Positions 49,419 to 57,325 of a stretch of DNA of 64,000 bases are shown here, in pieces. The notes beneath the pieces were generated by a model. It had not been told where the DNA came from. It saw nothing but the letters and a program-made list of their open reading frames with translations, and did not search any database. Position 1 is the first letter of the stretch, and the number at the start of each line of letters is the position of its first letter. The position numbers and the translations under genes were made by a program. The stretch comes from Chloroflexota bacterium (GTDB taxonomy: Bacteria > Chloroflexota > Dehalococcoidia > Tepidiformales > Tepidiformaceae), in contig JACRBT010000001.1 of the NCBI GenBank assembly GCA_016234445.1, forward strand, positions 310,001 through 374,000. The letters run 5' to 3'.

Positions 49419-50359
49419 CCTGGCGCCCTCCGCAGCCAGGTCGCCCGCAACGCCAGTTCCGCGAAGACGAGCAGGGCGGCGCCGCCGGCAAACCACCAGC
49501 CGTATTCGCTGTACCGATCGAACATCTCGTTGCCGACTCGGCTGGTTTCGAGCTTGCCGATCTCCTCATACACGTCGGCCAACGCGTCGGGGCTGTTCGC
49601 CGAGAAGTACTGCCCGCCCGTCTGTTCCGAGATCGCCCGCATGCGTGCTTCGTCGAGGGCGCCCCGCCCGCCGGGGGCGTCACCGCCGGTCACGCCGATG
49701 GTGTAGACGCGGATCCGCAAGGCAGTCGCAACGTCTGCCGCCTGCTCCGGGCTGATCGACTGCGCGTTATGTTCGCCGTCGGTGAGGAGGATGACAACCC
49801 GGCTCGCCGCCGTTGAGTCGCGCAGCATGTTCAGCGCGGTCGCCAGGCCCACACCGATCCCGGTTCCGTCGGGCAGGATCCCGCTCTCGGTCTGGGCGAC
49901 GATCCGGTCGAGCACCTCGTAGTCGAGCGTTGGCGGTGCGAGTGCGAGCGCATCCTGCTGGAAGACGACGAACCCGATCCGGTCGTTCTCGCGGCCCTTG
50001 ATGAAGTCGCGGATCACCCTCTTCGTGACGGTGAGCCGGTCGCGGCCGTCAGGGAACTTGCTCGTGATCATGCTGCTGGAGACGTCGACGGAGAGGGCGA
50101 TGTCGATGCCCTGGGCGGGCACCACGGCGTTCGCCTCTCCCGCGCGGGGCCGGGCCACGGCGACAGCCAGGAGCGCGACCGCCAGCAGCCGGAACAACGG
50201 CAGCAACCGGGCGGCCCGGAGACGCCAGGTCGGGCGAAGGGCAGCGATCCCGGTTGTCGAGGGCAGGACGTGGGCGACGGGGCGGCGCCACCAGGCGAGA
50301 ACCGCCAGCGGCAGGACCGCCGCCCCGAGGGCGAGAAGCCAGGGGTCGGCGAAGTCCAT
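49415..50359 (-). CDS. BatA-like VWA domain membrane protein
   Basis: 314 residues. Two N-terminal membrane helices (about 5-24 and 47-66), VWA domain with MIDAS residues in LSVDVSSSMITSKF, DGTGIGVG and LLTDGEHNAQ, and a C-terminal membrane helix (WWFAGGAALLVFAELAL). Part of the Bat/aerotolerance system, whose partner MoxR is an AAA+ chaperone. The start overlaps the stop of the upstream BatD-like gene (TGATG). The frame is open upstream to 50455 but within the next gene. Confidence 0.9.
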   Translation of the reverse strand: MDFADPWLLALGAAVLPLAVLAWWRRPVAHVLPSTTGIAALRPTWRLRAARLLPLFRLLAVALLAVAVARPRAGEANAVVPAQGIDIALSVDVSSSMITSKFPDGRDRLTVTKRVIRDFIKGRENDRIGFVVFQQDALALAPPTLDYEVLDRIVAQTESGILPDGTGIGVGLATALNMLRDSTAASRVVILLTDGEHNAQSISPEQAADVATALRIRVYTIGVTGGDAPGGRGALDEARMRAISEQTGGQYFSANSPDALADVYEEIGKLETSRVGNEMFDRYSEYGWWFAGGAALLVFAELALRATWLRRAPG

Positions 50360-51255
50360 CAGCCCACCCCCTCGACGATCTCGCGGGCCATGTTGATGTC
50401 GGCCTGGCGGCGTTCGGCGGCGGGACGATAGCCGGCGTAGACGACTGCGTCGCACTCCTGGAGCAGCCCGCCCACCAGCCGCGACTGCCAGCGGTCGACC
50501 CCTTCCGCCTCCATCCGCCGTTGGAGCTCGGCGGTCGTCAGGGCGAAGGCGGGGAAGCCGTAGCGGCGAGCGAGCAGGTTTCGCACCACGGTCCCAAGTG
50601 CCCGGTAGGCGCGGACCGGGTCGGAGTCGATGAGGGAGGCGGCGCCGTCAATGTCCACAGGCGCCGGCGTGGCCTGGGGCTGGGCGGGGGGACTTCGCCG
50701 AAGCAGCGTTACCACCGCCCGCCCGGCGAGGAAGATGACCAGGGCCGCGAAGAGTGCGCCCGCGGCGACCCCGGCGACGATGCCGGGCCGCAGGAACGGC
50801 GACTCCGCCCCGCCAATCCCGGACGGCGGGGGCAGCGGCGAAAGCTCAAGCGGGGCGCCAGCGGGAAGCGTGTCGATGACCGTGAGCTTGACCGCGGGGA
50901 GCAGCCACGGCGTCACCTCGCTTCCGTTCACCACGCTCACGGCCGGCCGGAAGCTGCGTTCGCCGGGGACGAAGCCAGCCACGACGAGCTCGATCCGGTG
51001 CAACGAACGGTCACCCAGCGCCAGCGTCTCGAGGCGCTCGATCCGTGCGACTTCGACCCCGGCCCAGGCGGGGCTGCCAGGATCGACCTCCACCGTCGCG
51101 CCGGCCGGGGTCACGACCTCCACGACCAGCCGGAGCTGTTCGCCGATGCGTGCCTGGGGGCGGGAGACCGTCGCCGAGTCGCCGTCTTCGGCCGACACCA
51201 CGCTCACCGCAAACATCGCGCCGAAAAGGGCCAGGACCACGGCCGCCGCCCTCAC
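50359..51255 (-). CDS. BatD/DUF4381-like membrane protein
   Basis: 298 residues. Signal peptide (about 1-22, ALFGAMFAVSVVSAE), an Ig-like extracellular domain (about 25-130, ATVSRPQARIGEQLRLVVEV), a single membrane helix near 157-180 (IVAGVAAGALFAALVIFLAG), and a cytoplasmic helical domain (RALGTVVRNLLARRYG, TTAELQRRMEAEGVDRWQ). This layout matches BatD and DUF4381 proteins of Bat operons. Overlaps the DUF58 gene by four bases and BatA by one. Confidence 0.8.
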   Translation of the reverse strand: MRAAAVVLALFGAMFAVSVVSAEDGDSATVSRPQARIGEQLRLVVEVVTPAGATVEVDPGSPAWAGVEVARIERLETLALGDRSLHRIELVVAGFVPGERSFRPAVSVVNGSEVTPWLLPAVKLTVIDTLPAGAPLELSPLPPPSGIGGAESPFLRPGIVAGVAAGALFAALVIFLAGRAVVTLLRRSPPAQPQATPAPVDIDGAASLIDSDPVRAYRALGTVVRNLLARRYGFPAFALTTAELQRRMEAEGVDRWQSRLVGGLLQECDAVVYAGYRPAAERRQADINMAREIVEGVG

Positions 51256-52187
51256 GAGGCCACCGCCAGCGCCCGGCGCTTGAAGAACTTCAGGAGCGCG
51301 GGGACGTAGTCTTTGCCGACCGCGACGGGGATCTCGTCGATCCCAAGCTCGCCGAAGAGACGCCGGCGATCGACGTCCGTTTCCTTCACGTGGCGGGCGT
51401 AGGCGTCGCGGACCGCCGCGCTGCCGGTGTCCACCTCAACGGGCGCGCCGGTTTCGGCGTCGGCGAGGGTGATGATCCCGGCGTTGGGGAGCTCCGAGTC
51501 GACAGGTTCGCGGATGCGGACCGCGATGATGTCGTGGCGGCGCGCGGCCGCGCGCAACTGTCGCTGGTAGCCGCCGGTCAGGAAGTCCGAGACGAGGAAG
51601 ACGGTCGCCCTGCGCTTCTGGACGCCGGTCAGGTACTCCAGGGCCGCGCCGATGTCGGTCCCCCGGGAAGCCGGCCGCGCCCAGAGCACTTCGCGCACCA
51701 CCCTGAGGACGTGAGTCGGGCCACCAGCGGGGCGGACGTAGCGCTCCGGCTGGCTGGCGAAGAGGAGAAGCCCGACTTTGTCCTTGTTGCGGATGGCGGC
51801 GAGGGCGAGGACGGCACAGAGTTCCGCCGCAAGGTCGGCCTTGGTCGCGGGGAGCGAGCCGGCCGCCTGTGACGCGCTCACGTCGACCACAAAGATGACC
51901 GTGAGGTCGCGGTCTTCCCGGTAGCGGCGCATGAAGGGCTGACCGGTGCGAGCCAGGGTCTTCCAGTCGATCGAACGGACGTCGTCGCCGGGGACGTAGG
52001 GCCGGAGCTCGTCGAACTCGAGCCCGCGGCCACGGAAGACGGCGTGGTACTCGCCGAGGAAGAGGTCGTTGACGAGCCGTCGCGCCTTGATCTCGATCGC
52101 GCGGACGCGTTCGAACATCTCCCGGGGGATCTGCCGCGACTCCTCGCTGGTCTCCTTCGCGGCCGCTCGTCTCCGCCAGAGCCTCAT
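51252..52187 (-). CDS. DUF58 domain protein
   Basis: 311 residues. DUF58 core with GRGLEFDELRPYVPGDDVRSIDW, the family signature, followed by a VWA-like domain (VVDVSASQ, then GLLLFA). The C-terminal 60 residues end in a Lys/Arg-rich helix. In MoxR operons DUF58 proteins are the usual third component and may interact with the ATPase. It starts 17 bases after the MoxR gene and is translationally coupled to the BatD-like gene. Confidence 0.93.
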   Translation of the reverse strand: MRLWRRRAAAKETSEESRQIPREMFERVRAIEIKARRLVNDLFLGEYHAVFRGRGLEFDELRPYVPGDDVRSIDWKTLARTGQPFMRRYREDRDLTVIFVVDVSASQAAGSLPATKADLAAELCAVLALAAIRNKDKVGLLLFASQPERYVRPAGGPTHVLRVVREVLWARPASRGTDIGAALEYLTGVQKRRATVFLVSDFLTGGYQRQLRAAARRHDIIAVRIREPVDSELPNAGIITLADAETGAPVEVDTGSAAVRDAYARHVKETDVDRRRLFGELGIDEIPVAVGKDYVPALLKFFKRRALAVAS

Positions 52188-52203
52188 CTTCGGGCCATCC
52201 CGG

Positions 52204-53193
52204 CTATGGGATCTCGACGCTTTCGAGAACCCGGTCGATGAGGTCGTCGGTGGTCAGTTCCTCGGCCTCGGCTTCGTAGGTGGTCACAATCCGGTGGCGA
52301 AGGACGTCGTGCGCCAGGGCTTTGACGTCGTCCGGAGTCGCATAGGGGCGGCCGTGGAGGAAGGCGTGGGCACGGCAGGCCTGCGCGAGGGAGATGGTCG
52401 CCCGGGGGGAGGCCCCGAAGGCGATGAGCGACTGGAGCTCGGGCAGGCGGTAGGCGGCGGGGCGGCGGGTGGCGAACACGACCTGGACGATGTACTCCTT
52501 CAGGGCGTCGTCGATGGCGACTTCGTGGACAGCCTCGCGGGCGGCCATCACGTCGTCACGCGAGGCGACGGGGCGGGCCCGGTGCGCGGTCCCGTTCAGG
52601 CCCATCTCAAGGATCTGGCGCTCCTCCTGCCGCGACGGATAGTCAACCCGCACCTTCAGGAGGAACCGGTCGAGCTGGGCTTCGGGCAGGGGGTAAGTGC
52701 CTTCCTGTTCGATGGGGTTTTGGGTCGCCATGACGAGGAAGGGCTCGTCGAGCGGGAACGTCTGGCCGCCGATGCTGACCTGGCGCTCCTGCATCGCTTC
52801 GAGGAGGGCAGACTGGACCTTCGCGGGGGCACGGTTGATCTCGTCGGCGAGGACGATGTTGGCGAAGATTGGTCCCTTTCGCACCGTGAAGGCGCCGTCG
52901 CCGGGGCTGAACACCTCGGTGCCCACGAGGTCCGCCGGGAGGAGGTCGGGCGTGAACTGGATGCGCACGCCCTTGAGGTTGAGCGAGGCGGAGAGCGTGG
53001 AGACGGTGAGCGTCTTGGCCAGCCCCGGCACGCCTTCGACCAGCACGTGGCCGTTGCAGAGGAGGCCGATGAGCAAGCGGTCGATCAGCAGGTCCTGCCC
53101 GACGATGACGCGGTGGACTTCGGCGCGCACGCGGGCAAGGAGGTCCGCCGACCGGGCGGCCTGGGGGGTCAGGGCGGGGGCGCCGGCGGCCAA
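52204..53193 (-). CDS. MoxR family AAA+ ATPase
   Basis: 329 residues. Walker A GVPGLAKT, Walker B VLADEINRA, sensor MATQNPIEQEGTYPLPEAQLDRF with the typical arginine, and a C-terminal lid domain (FGASPRATISLAQACRAHAFL). Acts as a chaperone-like ATPase that activates or assembles VWA-domain partners. The initiation codon is TTG at 53193 with GGAG six bases before it. TACAAT at 53247-53242 (minus) is a plausible -10 with no clear -35. It heads the five-gene operon down to 47688. Confidence 0.94.
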   Translation of the reverse strand: MAAGAPALTPQAARSADLLARVRAEVHRVIVGQDLLIDRLLIGLLCNGHVLVEGVPGLAKTLTVSTLSASLNLKGVRIQFTPDLLPADLVGTEVFSPGDGAFTVRKGPIFANIVLADEINRAPAKVQSALLEAMQERQVSIGGQTFPLDEPFLVMATQNPIEQEGTYPLPEAQLDRFLLKVRVDYPSRQEERQILEMGLNGTAHRARPVASRDDVMAAREAVHEVAIDDALKEYIVQVVFATRRPAAYRLPELQSLIAFGASPRATISLAQACRAHAFLHGRPYATPDDVKALAHDVLRHRIVTTYEAEAEELTTDDLIDRVLESVEIP

Positions 53194-53287
53194 TGGCAGC
53201 TCCGGGTGTCCCGGCCCTCAGGGCGGCCGGGGATTCGCACTATTGTAGGCACACTGGGGAAAGCTGGGATTAACCTTCTCGAAGCGC

Positions 53288-54010
53288 TCAGTCGGCGATC
53301 GGCGCGCCCGGGCGAGTGAGGTCGTAACTGGCTCGCGCGAAGGCCACGGCGATAACCTCGCGGGCGCCGTGATCCTTCAACAGCCGGGCGCATTCGTTCG
53401 CGGTCGCCCCGGTCGTGACGACGTCGTCGACGAGGCCCACGACCAGGCCTTCGAGCCGTTCGCCGGCGTAGCCAAAGGCCCCGGAGACGTTGGACCGGCG
53501 GTCGCGGTGGCCAAGACCAACCTGCTGGTGCGTCTTCCGCGCCCGGACGAGGCGCCCGGGGACCGCCGGCCATGGCAGCCCCCGGAGGATCTCCTCGGCC
53601 TGGTTGAACCCCCGGCGGCGCCGGCGCGACCGGTGGAGCGGCACCGCCACGGCGACGTCGAAGGGCCTCGGGCCGGCGCGGAGCCGCTCCATCTCGCCGG
53701 CCATGAGGGGCGCGACTGCGGTCGCATACTCGTACTTGAGGGCATGGACCACGCGCCGGGCGACACCCACCATCTCGAACGCGGCCACGCAGCCATCGAG
53801 CGCGTCCCACGGCTCGCAGCGGGGGCAATTCAGCGGCTCGGGCCAGGCCGCGGCGCAGTTCGGGCAGCGCCCGTGCCCCGTCGCGGGGACGAGTCCTTCG
53901 CGGCAGGTCGCACAGAGGAACCCGCCGAAGGCCGCGCAGCCCACGCAACGCGGCGGGTAGGCCAGGTCGAGGCCGGCGCCCAGGAGCCTCCGGACAAGGG
54001 GAACGGTCAC
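53288..54010 (-). CDS. ComF family phosphoribosyltransferase-like protein
   Basis: 240 residues from GTG at 54010; a TTG at 54046 would add 12 residues. Two zinc-binding pairs open the protein (CVGCAAFGGFLCATC, CPNCAAAW, CPRCEPW). The C-terminal PRTase fold ends with GLVDDVVTTGATANECARL, where PRPP binding is expected. ComF is required for DNA uptake in Bacillus and other transformable bacteria. No other com genes are here. Divergent from moaD. Confidence 0.93.
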   Translation of the reverse strand: MTVPLVRRLLGAGLDLAYPPRCVGCAAFGGFLCATCREGLVPATGHGRCPNCAAAWPEPLNCPRCEPWDALDGCVAAFEMVGVARRVVHALKYEYATAVAPLMAGEMERLRAGPRPFDVAVAVPLHRSRRRRRGFNQAEEILRGLPWPAVPGRLVRARKTHQQVGLGHRDRRSNVSGAFGYAGERLEGLVVGLVDDVVTTGATANECARLLKDHGAREVIAVAFARASYDLTRPGAPIAD

Positions 54011-54065
54011 GGGCGCTATTCGACTCCCCTTGGGCTTGGCCCGCAAGCGCCAGCGCCACGTGGGC

Positions 54066-54071
54066 TACAAT
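54066..54071 (+). promoter_or_regulatory. Candidate -10 element of moaD (leaderless)
   Basis: TACAAT, six bases before the GTG at 54078. No -35 at usual spacing. A short CAGGGG lies between but is too close to act as a ribosome site. Confidence 0.5.
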
Positions 54072-54077
54072 CAGGGG

Positions 54078-54323
54078 GTGAGCGTCACCATCCTCTTCTT
54101 CGCCTCGATCGCCGACGCCCTGGGCCACCGCCGCCTCGAGCTGCCCTCGGCCCCCGGCGACACCGTGGAGTCCGTCTGTGACCGCCTGATGACCGCCCAC
54201 CCGCAACTCGAACGATTCCGGCCGACGCTCCTCTTCGCGCTCGACGAGGAGTACGTCAAACCATCGGCGCCGGTGCCTGCCGGCGCCACGCTCGCCCTCA
54301 TACCGCCTGTCTCCGGGGGATAA
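54078..54323 (+). CDS. moaD: Molybdopterin synthase sulfur carrier subunit
   Basis: 81 residues, ubiquitin-like fold ending in the Gly-Gly that is thiocarboxylated (LIPPVSGG). ILFFASIADALGHRRLEL and VAPVPAGATLAL-like regions are typical. Donates sulfur to precursor Z in molybdopterin synthesis. GTG start at 54078. It is followed by moaE after four bases. Confidence 0.95.
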   Translation: MSVTILFFASIADALGHRRLELPSAPGDTVESVCDRLMTAHPQLERFRPTLLFALDEEYVKPSAPVPAGATLALIPPVSGG

Positions 54324-54327
54324 CGCC

Positions 54328-54777
54328 TTGCTCATCCGGGTCACCGAAGCACCACTGGACATCGCCGAAGCAGTGGCCGCCGTCGAAACGAACGCCGCCG
54401 GAGCCGTCAACGTCTTCCTCGGGAACGTCCGTGACAACAACCTTGGCCGCCGCGTTGACCACCTCGTCTACGACGCCTACCCCTCGATGGCCGAGAAGGT
54501 CATGCGCGAGATCGCTGAGGAGGCGAAAGCGCGGTTCGGGCTCCTCGACTGCGCCGTGCTCCACCGGACAGGCCGCCTCGAACTGGGAGAGACGAGCCTC
54601 CTGATCGCCGTCAGCAGCGGGCACCGGGCGGAGTCGTTTGAAGGTGGCCACTGGCTGGTCAACCAGATCAAGAAGCGGGTCCCGGTCTGGAAGAAGGAAG
54701 TCTGGGAAGACGGCGAAGCCTGGATCGAGGGGCCGGAGTCGATGGGACTCCAGCAGGCGCCCGCTGGCATGCGCTGA
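54328..54777 (+). CDS. moaE: Molybdopterin synthase catalytic subunit
   Basis: 149 residues. VFLGNVRDNNLGRRVDHLVYDAYPSMAEK and KKRVPVWKKEVWEDG carry the active-site Arg and Lys. Works with MoaD to form molybdopterin. TTG start at 54328 after a GGGGGA run. The moaDE pair shows that the organism makes molybdenum cofactor, so a ModE-type regulator elsewhere would make sense. Confidence 0.96.
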   Translation: MLIRVTEAPLDIAEAVAAVETNAAGAVNVFLGNVRDNNLGRRVDHLVYDAYPSMAEKVMREIAEEAKARFGLLDCAVLHRTGRLELGETSLLIAVSSGHRAESFEGGHWLVNQIKKRVPVWKKEVWEDGEAWIEGPESMGLQQAPAGMR

Positions 54778-54778
54778 C

Positions 54779-55300
54779 GTGACAAACCACCCGCATTCCT
54801 TCAGCCGCTACTGCATGCATTGCGGGGAGCGGCTGACCTCCGCCGTCCCCGAGGGCGACACGAAACGCCGCCTGGTGTGTATCGACTGCGGATTCGTCCA
54901 CTACCTGAACCCTCGGCCGGTGGCGGGCACCATCCCGGTCCGCGACGACGGCGCCTGCCTGCTGGTCCGGCGCGCGATCGAACCGCGGCGGGGGCTCTGG
55001 GTGTTCCCCGGCGGGTACATGGACGTCGGCGAAACCGCGGAGGAAGCGGCGATGCGAGAGACGCTGGAGGAAGCGAACCTTGAGGTGGCTGGCCTCGACC
55101 TGCTCGGTGTCTACACGCGCATCGAGCCCGGGGTCGTTGTCATCGTTTACGAAGCGGTGGCGGCGGGCGAAGCATCGGCCGGGCACGAGACGAGCGAAGT
55201 CGGCTGGTTCGCCCCGCACGAAATCCCCTGGGACGAGATCGCCTTCGACAGCACCGAACGGGCACTGCGCGACTGGGTGGCGCGCCGCCTCCGCGCTTAG
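54779..55300 (+). CDS. NUDIX hydrolase with N-terminal zinc ribbon
   Basis: 173 residues from GTG one base after the moaE stop. A zinc ribbon as in NudC-type NADH pyrophosphatases is built by YCMHCGERL and VCIDCGF. The Nudix box is GGYMDVGETAEEAAMRETLE followed by EA (GX5EX7REUXEE form, last Gly changed to Asn). Hydrolyses a nucleoside diphosphate-X substrate; possibly dinucleotide or ADP-sugar. Ends overlapping the DnaC-like gene by four bases. Confidence 0.93.
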   Translation: MTNHPHSFSRYCMHCGERLTSAVPEGDTKRRLVCIDCGFVHYLNPRPVAGTIPVRDDGACLLVRRAIEPRRGLWVFPGGYMDVGETAEEAAMRETLEEANLEVAGLDLLGVYTRIEPGVVVIVYEAVAAGEASAGHETSEVGWFAPHEIPWDEIAFDSTERALRDWVARRLRA

Positions 55301-56697
55301 CGCCCCCGCCGCGGTGGCGGGTTCCCCCGCTGCTGCTCCACCATCCGGCCGAGACGGTAGTGCGGCGAGAGGATGGCGATAACCGAGCCGGCGTGGGGGT
55401 CGGCGATCCGGGCGACGATGCGCGGATGTGCCCCCGAGAGCTGGTCCAACTGCTGGTCGGTCGTGACCACCGTCGGCAGCCCGGCGACGGTCCGGTAGTT
55501 CACGATCTGGTAGAGCTTTTCCTGCGCCCACGGCGACGAGGCCTGTGCCCCGAGGTCGTCGAGCACCAGCAGGGGGGCGTTGCGCACCTGTTCGAAGAGC
55601 TCGTCGTAGCCCACGTCTTTGCCGGGCGCGAAGGACGCACGGAGGTGGTCGAGGAGGTCGGGGACGACCGCGAAGAAGACTTCGCCGCCGTCGGCGAGCA
55701 CGCGGTTGGCGATGGCGGCGGCCAGGTGTGTCTTGCCGCAGCCGTTCGCCCCCTGGAGGGTGAACCAGCCGTGGGGGTGGTCGGCGAAGGCTTGCGAGGC
55801 CCGGAAGGCCGCTTCGAGTGACTCCCGCTCCTCGGGCTTCAGGCCGGCGCCGCGGAGGTCGAAGTCGCGGAACTGCATCTCCGCCAGCCGCTCGCGAGTC
55901 ATCCCGCCCACCTGCCGGTAGGCCGCCTGGCCGCTCCCTTCGAGCGTCACCACCGTGGAGACGCTGGCGTCCGCGAGGCGGGTCGCGAGTCGAGGGTCGA
56001 GCGCGGACGGCCTGACGGCGCAGGTGTAGACCGTCGGGAGCTGGGCGTTGTAGCGGTGGTTCACCACCTGGTGGAGCTTTTCGTTCGCCCACGGGGTCGG
56101 GGAGACGGCGTCGATGTCGTCGAGGATGAGGAGCGGGGCGTTCCGCACCTGTTCGAACATCGCGTCGTAGTCGAGTTCGTCGACCGCGGCCTCGTAGCTG
56201 CTGCGGAGGTGGTCCAGGAGATCGGAGACGACCATGAAGAGGGCGGGTTCGCCGCGGCCGATGCGGTCGTTGGCGATGGCGGCGGCGATGTGGGTCTTGC
56301 CGCTGCCGCTGGGCCCGCTGAGCACGAGCCAGCCTGCGGGCGCGGCGGCATAGTCGCGGGCGACGGCGGTCGCGCGTTCGCTCCAGGGGTTGTCGCCGTG
56401 CCGCCCCAGGGGCGAGAGGGTGTCGAAGGTGAACCGCGTCAGGGCGCCGAGGTTGCTGAGCCGCTCGAGCCGGGTGCGACGGACGTCCTCCGCCTCGTCG
56501 AGGACACATTCGCAGGGCTCCGCTTTGCCGAAACGGGGATGGTCGACCAGCCTCGGCAGGCGGACGAAGCCGGCCCCACGGCAGATCGGGCAGACGCCGG
56601 CCTCCGGCTCCTCAACGATAGCGGACGACGTGGCCGAGCGGTCCCCCGAGGTAGCGCCGCTTCCGATCTTCGAAAGAATCTCCTTCAGGTCCTTCAT
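55297..56697 (-). CDS. DnaC/DnaI/IstB-type helicase loader with two tandem AAA+ domains
   Basis: 466 residues. An N-terminal zinc-finger-like set of cysteines (Cys36, Cys39, Cys62, Cys64) is followed by two complete ATPase modules. Module 1 has Walker A GPSGSGKT at 128-135 and Walker B LLILDDIDAV at 189-198. Module 2 has GANGCGKT at 316-323 and LLVLDDLGAQ at 376-385. Both share SDLLDHLRSSYE/PDLLDHLRASFA and FEQVRNAPLL, and both keep the sensor/arginine region (ATRLADAS, VARIADPH). Ordinary DnaC has one module in about 250-310 residues. It overlaps the DnaD-like gene by 86 bases; GAGGAGGG eight bases before the ATG supports the start. Confidence 0.9.
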   Translation of the reverse strand: MKDLKEILSKIGSGATSGDRSATSSAIVEEPEAGVCPICRGAGFVRLPRLVDHPRFGKAEPCECVLDEAEDVRRTRLERLSNLGALTRFTFDTLSPLGRHGDNPWSERATAVARDYAAAPAGWLVLSGPSGSGKTHIAAAIANDRIGRGEPALFMVVSDLLDHLRSSYEAAVDELDYDAMFEQVRNAPLLILDDIDAVSPTPWANEKLHQVVNHRYNAQLPTVYTCAVRPSALDPRLATRLADASVSTVVTLEGSGQAAYRQVGGMTRERLAEMQFRDFDLRGAGLKPEERESLEAAFRASQAFADHPHGWFTLQGANGCGKTHLAAAIANRVLADGGEVFFAVVPDLLDHLRASFAPGKDVGYDELFEQVRNAPLLVLDDLGAQASSPWAQEKLYQIVNYRTVAGLPTVVTTDQQLDQLSGAHPRIVARIADPHAGSVIAILSPHYRLGRMVEQQRGNPPPRRGR

Positions 56698-57325
56698 CGC
56701 CGCGGCCCTCCTCGGCCCACTTCTGGAGAATGCGCTCAACGTAGCGCCAGCTGCGCTTATTCAGTTCCGCCGCCTCGCGGAAGGCTTCTTCCACCCACTC
56801 CGCGGGGTAGGTTTCGGCCGCGTGCAGGAGGCGTTCGCCGACCATCGGCGTGATCGTGCCGATGTTCTCTTCGTACATGCGAAAGATACCCGGGCGCGCT
56901 TCCGGAGGGATGGCGACCGCGACCGTCTCCGGCTTGAGGCGAAGCTCGCCCGCCCGCGCCCGGCCGACGGCCCGCTGCGACCCGGGGTTGTTGACGAAGT
57001 AGACGGTCTCTTCGCCGCCCGGGCCAGAGAGCCGCAAGGCTAGGAGCGCCCCGAGGCTCGCGCACTGGGAGAGCCCTTCGCGCAGGCCCCGGCGGCCGCC
57101 GCCAATCGCCTCGAACGCAGGCGCCGCGCCCTGCTGCGCCCAGACCTGGTCCTCGCTCGCGAACCGGGTTTCGCCCTTCTGTTCCTGGACGATGCGGGCG
57201 ACCCAGAGGAAGGCGAGGAGCGCCGCCGGGGAGCGCATCTCGGGGAGGACCGTGGCGAAGAAGACGTTGGGGATGGCCGTCGCCTTCGAGACGCCCGGGA
57301 ACCCGGCGAAGCCCGTGTCAGTCAT
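56612..57325 (-). CDS. DnaD/DnaB-II-type primosome component
   Basis: 237 residues. The C-terminal about 90 residues form a DnaD domain (YEENIGTITPMVGERLLHAA, WVEEAFREAAELNKRSWRYVERILQ), which binds single-stranded DNA and remodels origin complexes in Bacillus DnaD/DnaB. The N-terminal winged-helix half lies at about 1-120. It starts eight bases inside dnaB and ends inside the loader gene, so the three are tightly coupled. Confidence 0.88.
   Translation of the reverse strand: MTDTGFAGFPGVSKATAIPNVFFATVLPEMRSPAALLAFLWVARIVQEQKGETRFASEDQVWAQQGAAPAFEAIGGGRRGLREGLSQCASLGALLALRLSGPGGEETVYFVNNPGSQRAVGRARAGELRLKPETVAVAIPPEARPGIFRMYEENIGTITPMVGERLLHAAETYPAEWVEEAFREAAELNKRSWRYVERILQKWAEEGRGDEGPEGDSFEDRKRRYLGGPLGHVVRYR

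Noticed and set aside
53288-54046. TTG start for comF at 54046
   Set aside because: The extra 12 residues are basic and have no ribosome site; GTG at 54010 gives the usual length, though neither start is proven.
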